Notes: a model not told the origin generated them from the sequence alone. Numbered from the stretch's first letter, positions 1 to 13,419 are shown. The stretch is DNA of 64,000 nucleotides from Eopsaltria australis (GCA_034509425.1 JAVTVJ010000118.1:558001-622000); one strand, 5' to 3'. Numbers and translations: made by a program.

Positions 1-727
1 AGTTGTGGGAACCCCCTCTGACTGAAATGTTCCTTTCCTGCTTTTTCAGTGCTGTTTTCTGTAAATCTTCCTCAGAAAGCTTTCACTATAATGCTTGCAA
101 ACAGAAAGCTACTGCATTTTAGCTTCAGTCTTCATTATTTGCCTTTATATAGACTTGGTTTATTCAAACAGGAAATTATTATTTCCTATATAAGGCCTTT
201 TTCATTCAGTGGGATATTGTTAAATTTGTTTATTAACTGCTATTCTTAGGCATTAATTTTCCAGCATTAAGTGAAAACAAATGTGCCTAGTCCAATCTTA
301 TAAAATCCTGCCTACATTAGGAAATATGTTCTGAAAGTCAATTTGGCTCATCCAGACCTGCAGTAACATACCCTGATAACACATTCCCTAGTCTACAAAA
401 GGGTTTCCACCCCTTCTCCAATTTTAACACTTGTTTAAAAGTTTGGGATCAGTGGGTGGTCCTTTGCTTTGTCAGAAGGGGTGACTGTGAAGAGGCCATT
501 GTAATTACCCCTGTGGATCTCACCAAGCTCCTGCTGCTCGGGTGAGGTGTTCAGTCATCTGAGAGGTGCAGCAATGAAGACTGTAGTAGGGTTGTGTTAC
601 ATGTTGGTGCTGTTGAAATCACTCTGCTTTTTTATCTTCCTTTACTTTTTTTACTTACAAATAATTCTAGTAGCCAAATTACCAGTTCATTCTTTTCAGA
701 GACTTTAAACTTTAAAAAGCCAGGGCA
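1..727. other. AT-rich intergenic or intronic DNA
   Basis: AT-rich sequence with no recognisable exon, repeat or RNA gene. The short open frames here (up to 66 codons) have low-complexity, Leu/Phe/Ser-rich translations and no domain. Confidence 0.5.
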
Positions 728-800
728 CAGGATCATAGGACAGTTCAAGTCGGAAGAAAGTCTAGAAGCCAATCTAGACTAACCCCTTGCTTAGCCATGA
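728..800 (-). mobile_element. CR1 LINE 3'-tail fragment (degraded)
   Basis: Read on the plus strand, this matches the reverse complement of a bird CR1 3' end. It opens with GGATCATAGGACAGTTCAAG (the usual form is an AGAATCATAGAATGG-like start). A purine stretch follows, then CTAGACTAACCCCTTGCTTA, which corresponds to the CTAGTCCAACCCCCTGCT block of CR1. About 73 bp survive. The 5' side is lost, as is normal for CR1, which is nearly always 5'-truncated. Divergence is high, so it is an old insertion. The assignment rests on remembered family features, not an alignment. Confidence 0.6.
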
Positions 801-1789
801 GCTACCAACCTATGGAAAAAAGGAGCTCCTCAAGTTCTCATTTTTTAATTTTAAGCTACCTATTTTTTTTTGGAACCTGACTGATGATATAAAACTTGTT
901 ATTTAAGTAAGCTTACAAAACCCCTTCAGCTAACACAACTTTTCCCATGTCTATAAAATTTCAATTTATGTGTGTGTGACTTAGCAAAGCTGACAATTGC
1001 AAAGATTTGTAATATGTTTATTTTTTAAGTTTCATCCACTTCTTGATCTTTCATCTGATAACACCATCAGTGAAAAAAGTAATAAAACATCACTTTGAAA
1101 ATATTGTACTGTTACCCAATGATGTGAAAACACTTATTCTAACCATTAAATCAGTAATGTGATGGGATGGATATACATTATACTAAAAGTAATAGATTTT
1201 AGAAGACAGGAGGACTACAGGGTAGGAATGCATTTCTTTTGAGTTTGAATCTGTACATCTTTCTCTAGAAGATGTCTTCTTTTACATGGAGTGATTTTTC
1301 CACCAAATGGTGCTGTGAGTGAGAAGTGTTAGGCAATGTTTCTCCTATGTAGAAACACATATTTGTATTTTTAGAAAGGTGTGACAGTGACTTTGGTTTC
1401 AAGTAGCAGCATCTCAGTAAAACAGTCCAAGAATTTTCTGTCTTCTTGTATCTGAATATTTACCTCTAAAGACAACAAAGAACAGGTCATTACATATCTA
1501 TGTTAATTACAGTGTGATTAATTAATTCATCAATTGGGTGTGTGATTTGTATATTCCATGACAGGCTCAGAACTCTGTTAATGCCAGATGCTTGTCCTGG
1601 AGTCTGTAAGAACTCTCTTTACTGGTTCTTGGAGTACCTGGTGCATCCCCAATCACATTTCATGGATCTACTAAGCGCAGTGATTGAATCCAGCTGCTTG
1701 CATTCTGTGTGTTGCCATCATTTGCCAGCCACTCACCATGACAGCTGGGCAGGAAACAATTTTCTCATCCCATTAAAATCTTCAGATTT
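801..1789. other. AT-rich DNA without recognisable features
   Basis: I see no exon, promoter or transposon here. A 91-codon open frame at 1542-1817 runs into the poly-A tract, ends in a Lys run and looks fortuitous. Confidence 0.5.
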
Positions 1790-1828
1790 AAAAAAAAAAA
1801 AAAAAAAAATAAAATAAAATTTAAAAAA
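1790..1828. repeat. Poly-A / (TAAAA)n tract
   Basis: Twenty consecutive A (1790-1809) are followed by TAAAATAAAATTTAAAAAAA. It could be the tail of a very old retroposed sequence on the plus strand, but nothing upstream is recognisable as its body. Confidence 0.85.
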
Positions 1829-2762
1829 AGATTTTTAGGCTATTCCCCAGAAGGGGTAAAAAACCCCCAGGATTCACCCCCAAAACAGCTTGTTCTTATG
1901 ACTGTCATTTCTGATGTGGAGATTTAGATTCCAAACTGCAAGCTAGATATCTTCATGAAATGTTTGTCTTTTTGAATAAATGTTTTGAAACAATAATTTC
2001 CTGATGAAGAGCACTTAATATCCCAAATTCCTGATTATTTCTATGTAGCAGAGCCACTATTTGCACATAGATGATCTGTCCCAGTTGCAAAGAGTAATTT
2101 TTTTTTCCACTTGAGCAACTGCCAATGCTTTGGGAAAAGCAGACATTGCACACTAATATCCCTTTCACCACCACAGATCATCCATGCTTCATATAGCATC
2201 ATTTGATATATCTGCTGAGAGTATGAATTGCATTCCTGCCTCTTTTGTCTTTGTAGTCACTGTCAGTGACACAAATCTAGTAGAAATAGTAGGTATATGT
2301 CTGTTCACAGAGGGCTTTCTTGTAAAAGAGGAGGATGTAAACTCATATCTCTCGCTATATTACTCACCTAAATGTCAATTTTGGCTCTAACTTTAGTTCT
2401 TCATTTTATTATTCATAATATTATACTGCATTATATGATATTATTTTTATATTATATTGTGCTTGAAAAGCACGTTATTCTAGACACTGTACAAGCTTAA
2501 TAGATGACCCTTTCACAGCCTAAAACTGAAGATCTAAGGATTTTGAGTCTAGCTTTATTTAATCCAAATTCATACTGCAGTGTATAACTCTAAAAGGTCT
2601 ACTCATTGGAAATTCTGACCTGACACATATTCCATGTCCATGGAGGTGTTGGCTCTTATGGAATAGTGGGAAAGGAGAAGAAAGGGAAAGAGAAGGCTAT
2701 TTTTTATTCACTGAAGTTGTGTATACATTGGGGATTTTTTATGATCTGATTATTATGATTAG
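1829..2762. other. AT-rich DNA, including an ATTATAT-rich stretch
   Basis: No gene is seen. Around 2398-2460 the sequence is almost pure A/T (repeated ATTAT/ATATT). Open frames here (73 codons minus, 68 codons plus) have no recognisable domain. Confidence 0.5.
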
Positions 2763-3640
2763 TGAGAGATGCCTCTGCCCAAATTAAGATGCAAAGGAGA
2801 GCCTCTGCTGAAGTCTTTTGTATGGATTTTATTTAACAGTAAATGTGAAGTAGAGCAATAGAAAAATAGGAAAAAGAGAGGGGGGAGAGAAAGAGAGAGA
2901 TAGATTAGAGTAGAAAGATAGTCACTGCCCCTGCAGATCCAGTGACATCCCACTGGTCCTCTTCTTCTGGTCTTCTTGGTCATGGGGGTCCCCCAAAACA
3001 GAGTCCAGTGGGTTAAGATGTGTTCAGGTATACGTGGGAGCACCCAAGCACTACCCCTGCGGGGGCCAGGGAAGATTAACACTGCCTTTTGCAACATTGG
3101 ATCCATTGCAACATTTGTGGATCACCCACAGATCTCTGGCAGAAGGCCTCAGGAATGAGTCTGGGGGCACTATGAGGGTCTTTGATGGTTTATGACCCTT
3201 TCTAAGACATGAACGTGCTGTGTGAATGTGACCTTCCCAGGGTGGAAAGTTTTACAACCCTACTGAGTCGGTTTGTGTCAGGGAAAGAAATTGGCATGAT
3301 AAAAAGCACCCTCCCATCTCCTCAGGGTCTGCTGATTTAGCCCAGCTTGTAGCCTCTGGTGGTGGGTGTTCGCTCCCTCTGTCTTGTGTGGACCAGAGGT
3401 TTCACCATCACACACACCCAAAAACTCCTCCCCACCTTGACTGGCAAGGAAAGAGTGTGGAAACCTGGCCTCAGCAAATCAGTCTGTGGGCTATGGCATC
3501 CCCCAGCCTTGTTTACTTCTCCTTAGACCTGAGATAATTGGACAATAGCACCACCTCTATCTTATCTCAAGGTCCTGTCAGGTGGCTTAACTCAAAGTCC
3601 AAATTCCAGAAATCCTGGAGGCATATTTGGGATGGGGGGT
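2763..3640 (-). mobile_element. Probable solo LTR of an endogenous retrovirus
   Basis: This block differs from its AT-rich flanks in base composition. Read on the minus strand it resembles an avian retroviral LTR. A moderately GC-rich U3-like part leads to a long pyrimidine stretch (plus-strand purines at 2873-2905). About 40-70 bp further comes AATAAA (plus-strand TTTATT, 2828-2833), then a short R/U5-like segment ending near TCTCTCA. No gag, pol or env remnant is visible on either side, so if real it is a solo LTR. I could not define matching TG...CA ends with a clean target-site duplication, so the boundaries are approximate. The alternative is an unrelated unique GC-richer segment. Confidence 0.4.
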
Positions 3641-4712
3641 GGGCTTTGGTTGTTGCAGCTCTAACAAATAGAGAGCAAATCCTTCAGTGGTCCTAACAGT
3701 GTTTAAGAAAAGTAGGATTTATAAGTCTCTTACAAGGTTGAAGGCTAAGAAGGCCTAGAGCTAATTGTCATATGCATGAGAAATAGCACTGTACTTGTAC
3801 ACCAGGTAATTATGAACCCTGCAGATTTTCACAGCACAGATCAGCAACTGATTGAACACTGCTTCAACACTGTCTCTACTGCTGCTTCAGGATGTCTGTG
3901 TGTGCAGGAGCAGCACTGGTGAAGGCAGTGTATGCCTGCTTTGCCACAATATGGTGCTGTCCCCACTGAATGCAACACTAAGGCTTCCAGCAGCTTTTCC
4001 TATAGATGATGTTTAATCTGCTGGCTCTCAGGGATGTCCTCAGAGTGTCTCTTCACTCCTAGATTTTTCTTTCTAGTACTACAAATGGTGTGTGATGTCT
4101 GTCAGAAGCTGCCAGTACTGGGCCAGTGAATTTGGAGAAACTGTACTGGCACATGTGGCTCTGGGGCACCGGGCACTGCAAACAACTGGGCAATGCTGGG
4201 TTATTCTGTCAGTGCAGCTCCTGGGTGTTCAGCACACCACCTTTCTCTCTGAAGACAGCATGATTTGCTGAATATGATTTTAGTGTATTATTAATTGTAA
4301 GTGACTCATTTAGAAATGGAATTCTGTGTAGGCAAAACGGTTGGATACTCCATACTGAGCTAGATACTACATCCTATAAATCTCTCTTCTAATTTATGGT
4401 TATTTCTATTCATTCTGTGAAAAGATCAGCAATAAAAGGAAAATAGCATTGAATGTCTTTTTTTGATACTTTCCTGACTACTGGTGTATAAATAATTTCT
4501 GAAAGATACTGTTAACTTCCCTGGTGGGAAAATAAAAATGTTAAATAATTCTAAAGAGTGGAAACAGCTCTACCCTCCAATTTATTTCTTAAGATACCAG
4601 TAATAGAGCTGGTAGCTTCATGATTACTTTCTTTAAATAGTTCAAATGGAACAAGAACAACAACTAAAAATAAAGGGATATCTGTAAGATATAGACTTTG
4701 TAGGGTAATCTT
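3641..4712. other. Unremarkable DNA, slightly GC-richer in 3880-4260
   Basis: No exon or known repeat is recognised. The 3880-4260 segment is a little richer in G and C and lacks long A/T runs. It could be an eroded transposon or a conserved non-coding stretch, and the sequence alone does not decide. Confidence 0.4.
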
Positions 4713-4760
4713 CCCTCTCTCTCTCTCTCTCTCTCTCTCTATGTATATATATATATATCT
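4713..4760. repeat. Compound microsatellite (CT)n-(TA)n
   Basis: About 13 CT units (4714-4740) are followed by ATG and a run of TA units (4744-4759). Likely length-polymorphic. Confidence 0.95.
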
Positions 4761-7741
4761 AGATTTAAAAGCTTTTTATGACACTCCTCCACAGCATAGC
4801 TGGGTATCTCATAAAGTTTAATGGCTTTTTGTTAACAATGCTTATCTTTTGAGGGAAGAAAATCTCCACTATAAGAACAGGTAAGGAAAGAATAGCAAGA
4901 TCAGGATTACCCAAGGTCACGGTGGAAGCACACAATAGCAATAGAGGTGAAGTGCAAACTTCAAAATGGTGTATTAATACCTAGTCTCTCTCTCCAAAAT
5001 ATCCTTTCTACTGCCACATAATGCTTTTATTTGTAAAGAGCATCACATACTATGTGATTTAGTTTTCTGTTAATGGCAAGGCACCCACAATTATGTCTCT
5101 TTTTGCAATGCTCTTTGAAAATGAGTTCATCAGTACCCCAAATGTCTCCGGTGAACCATTCTTGTTGTCACAGTTGCTATTCAAATGATGGAAACATACA
5201 GAAAAAGAGATTTGCCTGTATGAATGGATCCCCAGGATGGAAGGTGACCTCTAGTCTGCCAGACATGTTGGGCTGTTCACTGCGTGATCCAGCATAAGCA
5301 GCGCTGACTTCCAGCCCGTGAGCACAATGTGTGGGGTGTGGGGTCACCCTCCAGCTCCCTGCCCTCTGCTCCCAGGCCACGGGACTGACCTCCTCCCTCA
5401 GGGAGCATGACCCCTGCCAGCCCAGCTGAAATGGACTCAGCAGCCTCCCAGCCAGAGTGCAAGGCTCCGAGCACAGCTTTCAGCAACAAAAGCGGGAATA
5501 GGAGAAAACATTTGTCTGTGGAGGCACTGCTACTGCCAAAGTGTATATTCACCCCCATTATTATTTAAATAAGGTGCATATCCAAGACTTCACTTGTTCT
5601 AAAAGCTCTGTGAAGTCTAGAGGAGAGAAAAATAGAAGAATGCTGTCAAACTTCCCTGGCAACTAAAATACAATATAAAAGGATGTTTTTTCTACAGTGA
5701 TTTCTAGTGTAACTTCTGTGCTATGGATGCACGTAGATATGCATGCATATGTACGCCTGTACATGTAGTAAGTCCACGTGTGCAGGTGAATAAAATAGCA
5801 TGCTGCTGGAGTTCATCATCATCGGAAAAAAAACAGGGATGTCTGAATTATTTAATTAACATTATCCATGCAATTGGGAAGTTTCACGTGTGATTAATCT
5901 AGATTCCTTGAAGTACCCTTCCTTGTTTAATTCAGGACTATTTGTATGGGTGAGGCTAGTGCCACATCTTGTCATTGAGTTAATGCCAGCAAGAGGTTAC
6001 TGTGTGGGTTGAAATGACACACAACTGAAAACCAACACATTTTGTATATTTTATATAAATGTTGCTTCAAGCACTTTCAATATAGTTTCCATTACTTCAT
6101 CACGTGGAAAACAAATCAAACAGCTGCATTACAGAAAAATGGGACATTTCCAGGATACAATACTTACATTGTTGTTACTTCTTACTGTTCTAGTGTCCAT
6201 GATACTTCACAGCTCAAACTGAATTTCACTCAGAGGAGATTTACAGTCTGAGGATTAGATTCATTTGTCCTCCACATCCTTGAATAAGAGAAGGGGGGGA
6301 AGACAGACTAAAAGACCTTGAAGTCTGGTACATCCCAGATATGAAGGTTTTTATCCAGCAGATTGCCTCTTGGAGTTACTGTATTTTAAAACATCTCTGG
6401 GTAGCTTTTCCCAGATCTTCTTCAATTTCCATTCACATGCAGAGACCTGAGAGAAAATGAAGTTTTCTTGCAAAATAATTGATTATTTATTTGAAAATTA
6501 AAGCTGTCCTTTTTATTTTTCATAAAAACTGTAATGGTTTAAACTTTACAAAAAAGCTGGTATGTAGGACAAATGGGATTTCCTACCACAGGTTCAGGGT
6601 TGATTTTATATCCCCCTTTTCATTAATCTAAGGTGCCTCAGAGAACTGTGTATACGTCAGACTGCATTTTATTGTGGAATTTAATTGCTGCAAAGGATGA
6701 TCTATCTGCTACAATTTTTGTTCACATTAATACACTCTCCTGGTAGTTATATAAACATTTACTGTAGTCCATTAATGAAAAGTGTGCTAGTGCAGGTGCT
6801 GAGTATGACACAATAAAATTTAAGCAGTCAGGAGGTTGTTTATTGTACTTGGTCACACAATCTTTCACACTCACAGGTATTCAGACTGAAATGGAACAAA
6901 TGAGAAACAAAGATTAGAGCCTCTTAAAATGGGAAATAAATTAAACGAAAACATTTTTAACCACTATGCCTTTTTTTTTTGAGGTGTAAAACAATGTATT
7001 ATTAATTTAGAGGAATTAATATTATTTCTCCAAGCAGACTATCCATGATTTTTATTTTTCTTTTACATGATAAATACTATTGCCATAAAAACAATGGAAA
7101 CCAAGAACTCGTGACAACTCATTTTAGGTCTGGTAGGCTTGAACGTAAGCTGAGCTGCCCAGAGAGAGCTGGTGAAAGAGTTTACTTGCTGTAATTGTAA
7201 TAAAGGAAATTTAAAAACCACAATCTGTTTCAAGTCAAAAATGAATAACTGAATATTGTCTTAAACATTTTTTTCCCCTCTTCTTGGCATGCTTATGTTT
7301 TTTAGGCAAGTGGCATTATTGGACTCAGGATACAGACAGTATTTCTTTTAGATAAGTAAAACTGTTTCTGAACCATTCAGTGCAGTAATTCCAAGTTTGT
7401 AGTTTCAGTACCTTGGCTTTCCAGTGTAAGTAAATAAAATGTAAAAGCTAACAATAGATCATAAGTAGGGATCCAAGCACATTCAGTATCTGTTTCTGGT
7501 GTTATGCTTCATACATGCCTAATGGGTTTGATACAATGTTAAACACATTGGTTGTTTTGTGCAATGTGTCTTCATTATTATTCTCTATCTCATATTTATT
7601 CCACAAAGGTGGCCCTTCTCTGATTGCCATGCTATTGGAGCTATTAAAATATTTAAAAAGCATAGCAAAATGATTTTTAAAAAAAATAATTTCTGTAGGG
7701 AGGTGTGAGGTGTTTAGCTAGAAAACTAAGATTAATGCCGC

Positions 7742-7742
<1 letters not shown>
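4761..7742. other. AT-rich desert with one GC-richer patch
   Basis: No gene is recognised. At 5250-5500 a short patch is distinctly GC-richer, with overlapping open frames of 67-93 codons on both strands that look compositional, not coding. At 5724-5780 there is an alternating purine/pyrimidine stretch rich in ATGCATG, ACGT and TACATG. The rest is ordinary AT-rich sequence. Confidence 0.45.

Positions 7743-7774
<32 letters not shown>
7743..7774. repeat. (ATT)n microsatellite
   Basis: About ten uninterrupted ATT units lie directly next to the CpG cluster that begins near 7811. The poly-Ile open frame on the minus strand here is only a translation of this repeat. Confidence 0.95.
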
Positions 7775-7794
7775 CGTTAACTCACAATTTTTTT

Positions 7795-8085
7795 TGGTGA
7801 TTGCAAAATACGGATTTCCGGATTTCAATTTCCATGTGTCTCTCATATGCAATAAGGAGATTTTTAATCGTTTTCTCTCTTTCTTTCTCGACTTTGTGTC
7901 TGAAGCATCCGTGCTCACGGAGGCGCTCACAGTTTTACACGGTCTGGCCATAGGAGGGAGCCTCTCCTCTTCCAAAGTTAACGCGGGAGCTGCGATCGCT
8001 GGCCTTGGCAGGAACCTTCCTGACGATTTGCATTTGGAACTGTAAACGCTTCTTTTTTCCTATGAGGCTGATCCACCGCAGTTTC
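7795..8085. promoter_or_regulatory. Isolated CpG-rich element in an AT-rich desert
   Basis: I count 15 CpG dinucleotides between 7811 and 8079, whereas CpG is rare for several kilobases on either side. The element includes ACGGATTTCCGGA near 7810, GCGATCGC near 7992 and TTGGCAGGAACC near 8005; the last resembles an NFI half-site. There is no convincing splice donor and the open frames (83 plus, 85 minus) show no protein family, so a coding exon is unlikely. Maintained CpGs suggest germline hypomethylation, as at an enhancer, remote promoter or conserved non-coding element. Which of these it is cannot be told from the sequence. Confidence 0.4.
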
Positions 8086-11000
8086 ACAGGCAGGTCCATT
8101 TACATGGGAGTCAAGCCTGCTGCTTCCACAAACAGCTATGCAGAAACTATCAAACCTGCTCCCAGTGGATTTTAAGAGGGCAAGATCACACCTGCAGACA
8201 AGAGGGATTCAGAGTTTTTTGAAAATAGCTGGGTCACATAAGTATCATCACCCAGCTGGTGCAGGAAAGAATGTTGTTTACCTGCTGCTGCAGAGATTGT
8301 ACTCTGGCCTTTTTCATGATATATTTCTCTTCATTACAGACAATAAATATCAGACAGTCAGTATTTTTGTTGTTGTCCATTAATTCGAGTTAGGTTTGAC
8401 CTTAGCACAAAGTTTATGCAGTTCATAATAAAACTTATGCCTTAGTGGAATTCCTTTAGGTGGAAGGAAACCCATGTCTGAGTACAAGAAAATTTCTGAC
8501 TACTTTGATTCTGTTGAATTGGACCAGTAAGCTGCTATAAGAGAAAGAGAAATTAGTCAGTCAAATTAAAAAACAAAAAATAGATGCAGAAGGGACATTT
8601 CTCATTTGAGAGGAAAAACAGAATGATTAGAGAAGCCTGAGCAAAAGAATAACATAAAATGTTATAAGAGGTTAAAACCCAAATTAAATTAAATTTTAGG
8701 CAATTTAATTGCATATATCTGTATAAGTGAGATGTAAAGGAAGGTACCCTTAAAGTTCGTATGTGACCAAAAATCATTTCCCGTGTTACTTGTGCTTGGT
8801 GATTCAGCTTGAGGCTCCCTTTTACAGTGGTCAGAAGTTTCCCTTATGTTTGACCATCAGGTATGCCATCCTCTTCCTCATCATATAGGTCTGAGCTGGG
8901 GCACTGTGGGTGAAGTGGCCTCTGAGAGAGGGATGGAGATTGCTGCTGTCACAGAAACACAGCTCTTGCGGTACCTGCAATGAGAGCTCCCACTGGACTC
9001 AAACAGCAAAGTGACTTCTCCAGCCTTGCAAAGCTGCCTTTTCAAGATTCTCCCCTTCTCATTTCAGTTCTAGGAGATTTTATTGCTTTCTGAATTCTCT
9101 GCCATTTAATATATATCTGTCCTGGATTGTAACAGGTTTATCTTCTATTATTTTGCAGAAATTAAAAAAAAAATCACACTTTTTCTCACAGCAAGAGCAG
9201 TGCATGGTATTAACTCAGACATTTCTCACACCTAATATTCTACTACTTTTCTTGCATACATTATTGGATAATGTCCAGATAAAGTCATATGGTTTTTTTT
9301 TCTTGTCATATGAATATGATGATAATTCCCGGGAGGAATCTTTAATGAGGGAGGAAATCTGCAACAGTGCTTATGTTCCAGCTCAGTACTACAAATTCTT
9401 GTTGGTATAAGTAGATTTCTTGTATGGAGTCTGATTAACTGTAAGGCATTGATGATGCTTGTGTTTGCAGCAGTTTGCAGGGCAGTTTCCCACAAGCTAT
9501 TTATACCATATGTCAGTACCCCACTTTATTCCTTACTTCTCCTCCCCCTTCCCAAATATACCCTAGTTAATTCTATTAATTTCTCTTTGTTTTGGAAAAA
9601 TGGGCAAGAATACCACTATATAAATAATTGTGTATATATTTTCACTGTAGTAATATTCAAAAGTTGGAATTCCAGCTGTGCTGCAAACCTCTGAACTACA
9701 GGGAAAATACATGTGTCTTCTCCAAAAGACTTAACAGTCTGAGGCTCCAAGCCTAAGAATTTTTTAGTAGATGTTTGTCTTTAAATGCTAAAGGGGCTAC
9801 AGAAGTCTTGATGGTTGGGCTTTAAAGGCCTTCCAGTGTTCTCAATGCCCGTGTCTTTGTGCCTGCTCATATCAGTCTGTAGCACAGATGTGATGACAGA
9901 ATCTGATCTTTAAAAAATACCAGGGAATGTCCATAGTATGCATGTGTCCTGACTCCAGGCTGCCCACTCATTCCTAGGTTGATGCAGAAGGAGATGGATT
10001 GGATTATAGGAATTTTTCCTGGCTGGACAAGAGGTGTATCCCACTGTTCAAAATTATAGTGTTGGCTTATCTTTTACCAGCATGCCATACATGCCAAAGC
10101 CTCTGAAAAGGTACTCAGAATGTGTTTTCTTGCCAAATTTACAGAGAACCTCTTTTTTGCTCCTTGTATCTTACTGCTGAAGGAGGAATGAAGATTTAGT
10201 GTTGTGCAAGCCACATGGTGTTCTTTTCCTTCGCTGTTTTAATTTTGCTCTTCTACCCAGCTTTAGGAAGACTGACATATTTACTGAAGTTTGCAGGCTG
10301 ATGCACCAGCGTTGGCTGATGTGCTTTGAAGTTCCAAGCTAGACATCCTCAGCTTCACACATACATTCCTAATGTAAACCCAGCTGCACTGCTGAATCCT
10401 TGCTTTCATCCAACTCTGAACAAAGAGAGTGGGTTTAGACTGAACCCAGGGAGATCCAACCCCAGGGCAATGCTATTAGATAACCCTTAAAAAAGTGAAA
10501 CATTGCCTTCAGTAACATTCTTGTTCAAATGACTCAAATCGTCTGAGTTTTTAATTTCTTTCCCTTTTTACCCAACTATGGTTTTTTACTGAGTTCTCCA
10601 CTCGTTGTTAATCCTTCCTTCTTGCCAGGTCATTCCTCTTCCAATTTGCAGAGCTGCCATCCCACTGCTTTCTCAGAAGAAAAATCTGGTCAAGTAGATA
10701 AGAATTTCCCTGAAATTCAGCATACATATGTTATAGACTAGCTGAACATAGCTCATTAAAAACCTTACCATTGAACAGTAAACTTTTAAAATTAATTGAC
10801 TGTGTTAAGGAGCCCATAAAAAAGTATTCTCTAGAGCATCTACTGACTACAGAACTTGTGTTTCCCAATCAAATGTTTAAAAATTAGATGGTATAGCCTT
10901 AAAATGTGAATTTCCTTCTCTTCATAAATATTTGCCATCTCCAGATGATCTAGATGATCTTCCAGGTGCCTTCCGACCGAAGTCCTGCTATGATTCCATT

Positions 11001-13419
11001 TTCTTACACTGCCTTTAAGAATTACTGGGAGTTTAAAGTAAAAAAAAAAAAAAATCAAAGAACTGCAGTGGATTGCACTAATCAGTCTCACCAGTGAGTC
11101 TCTAAGAGCTTAGTAATCTTTAATTTTGCTGGAATCTTTTCCAGTGCAATTGCCTGCACCATTCTGCTTTTAGAAAAGATTCTTTGAACTGCTCTTATGA
11201 TTGCTATTAAGCATGTATGGCTGTTATCCAAATGAAAGCCTTATCCAAGACCTTTATGCTTTTTATTAATCCTAGAAACATGGAAAGGAGAAAATGTGCA
11301 AAAAAAGGTGCTTTGGACAGATTAAACAGATAAGAGGACATAGTTGTGAGCAAGCAGAGAAAAGCTTATGAAGCAGAGTGTGCAAGCCTGCTGATATTTC
11401 CTAAAGCTCAAACTGCCTTCAGATATTTATCTGGAATCTGAAAGTTACATTCTGCTACAAGAATAAGAAAAATTAGCTCTTCCAAAATTTTCGTGCCTGT
11501 TGCTTTTGTCCTGTTGTGAATTTTTTGTTCCTCTATGCAAGCTTCCAAGTACAAAGGTGGCTGCATTTTTCATGCTTCATTCTTTCTTTTGATCGGTAGA
11601 GCTCATCTCATTTGTGCATAGCATAGTTAACCACCTGCTGCATAGTACAAACTTTTTTATTTAGAGGTAATGTATTTATATCAAGAGGTCTGTGAAGAGG
11701 CCTTATTGTTTCTATAATGTTTAAGGTACTTCCTTCTTTACAATGGGAATGTAAATTGTAACGGAGAAACAAAGAAGCTATGGTGGCAGTTTAGAAGCTG
11801 TAATTGGGATGTAAATGGTTCACAAGTACATCTTTTAAAACTTCTTTTTAGAGGGTGAAAGTCATACCACATGGCTTTCACCATGCTGAAGTCCCCCCTA
11901 AGTCCCAGAATGGGACCAAGACCGTAAATTCTAAGGTGGTTCTTAGGAAGAAAAAAAAACAAACTAGAAATTGGAATTTACTTAATGAAACATGATAATT
12001 GCTGATATCCCTCTGTATAAATCTGTCAGATTTTGGTTTTCTGGATATCAATCAATTTCTGTCTTTCAGTATCATACATTGGGTACTACCTCACACATAT
12101 TTCTGCACATATTTCTGCAGATATTCTGCAGAAATAAAAATATTTATAAATATGGAAGCACTTAAATACTGTTATCTGTAACAAAGTGAATATTTTTGAA
12201 AAGATGGTAGTATTTTTTTGAAAGAATGAACAGGAGCCCATATTTTTTTACAGAATTGTGAGAATCAAATCCCAAACTAGAAACAATAGTAACATAATTC
12301 GTGTGGTAACAAATACAGACCATGTTAAGCTTTATCTCAAATATGAGTACACTAGTCCCTGTTCATTCCCTGTTGGAATGAACTATTCTGGAACAGCAGA
12401 GATTTGTCTTGAGAGTCAACAGAGACTTCCTTGAGGCAGGTTGTTTGGCCCCAGTATTCACGTGTAAAATCAGAGATCTGACACCCTCCAGTATTCATGA
12501 TGAATCCATCTGGTTAGATGAACAAACAGAAACCAAGACCAAAATATATTAATATTACTCCCTCTAAGGAAATTAGAGGGTGACTACAGGCATTAGGATG
12601 TCTGTCACTGAGCTCAGGCCTGAGGAGGTGGAGCCTTACTTTTCAGAGTTCATTCACCATCTTCCTTTTAAAACCTTTTTCATGGAATGGCAATTTCTTC
12701 ATGAAGAGTGCTCTGAAATCTGGCAGGATTTTTATGTTAAATGTGTTAATCTTGTAAAAAGATTTCTGAATTCATTTTAGCAGAGAATCTGCCTTCAAAT
12801 ACTGAATTTGCAGACACCAATTTTAAGATATATTAATCCTCTGATATTTTATGATCTTTTAGGTAATAAATAAAAGACATCACATTTCAATTGTTTGCCT
12901 CACATTACTAGAGTGAGACCTTTGTTCAGTAAAGAATTGTTCAAGATTCATGGTTCAATATTAAATTAGCACAGTTAAGAGATAATTCACAAAAGTCACA
13001 GTCCAAGTCTTCTTTGGTCGTAAATGAAATAAACAAAATTCTTCCTTTCCTTCCTTCTTTCCTTTTTTTCCTCTGGTGATGTTGCCATTTTCTTAAACCA
13101 AAATATGTCTGAAATAAACTATTTGGATTAATTCCTCCTCTCGAAGCCTTTTTGTTCTGCCCTTAACCCCAGCTCCAAGAAAAGTGGAAAGGGATTCCCC
13201 CAAATTCATATTTTTTTATGTAGGAAAATATGTTCCAGGAATTTATTGCACTTTTGGTTCATTTTCACAGTTAAAATGGCTCTGTATGGTGGAAGATTCT
13301 CCTCTGCTCCTGTCTCCTCCTTCAGCTAAGCAATAATGGGGGGACAGGGCTGTGAAGTCACAACCCACATTGTGAAAGAGATCGCATCCATCAAACTGTC
13401 ACCTTGGTTTTCTCTCCAG
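8086..13419. other. AT-rich DNA without recognisable genes
   Basis: No exon or transposon is recognised. Small features are an A15 run at 11040-11054 and a short tandem repeat with an embedded inverted repeat at 12096-12134 (listed separately). Open frames of up to 87 codons occur on both strands at the frequency expected in such DNA. Confidence 0.5.
12096..12134. repeat. Short tandem repeat with embedded inverted repeat
   Basis: CATATTTCTGCA occurs twice in tandem (12096-12107, 12108-12119) with a third partial copy, GATATTCTGCA. Across the last units TTTCTGCAG and CTGCAGAAA form a perfect 9-bp inverted repeat with a 5-nt spacer. Confidence 0.8.

Noticed and set aside
7718..7975. Minus-strand frame with a poly-Ile segment
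   Set aside because: Poly-Ile is the translation of the (ATT)n microsatellite.
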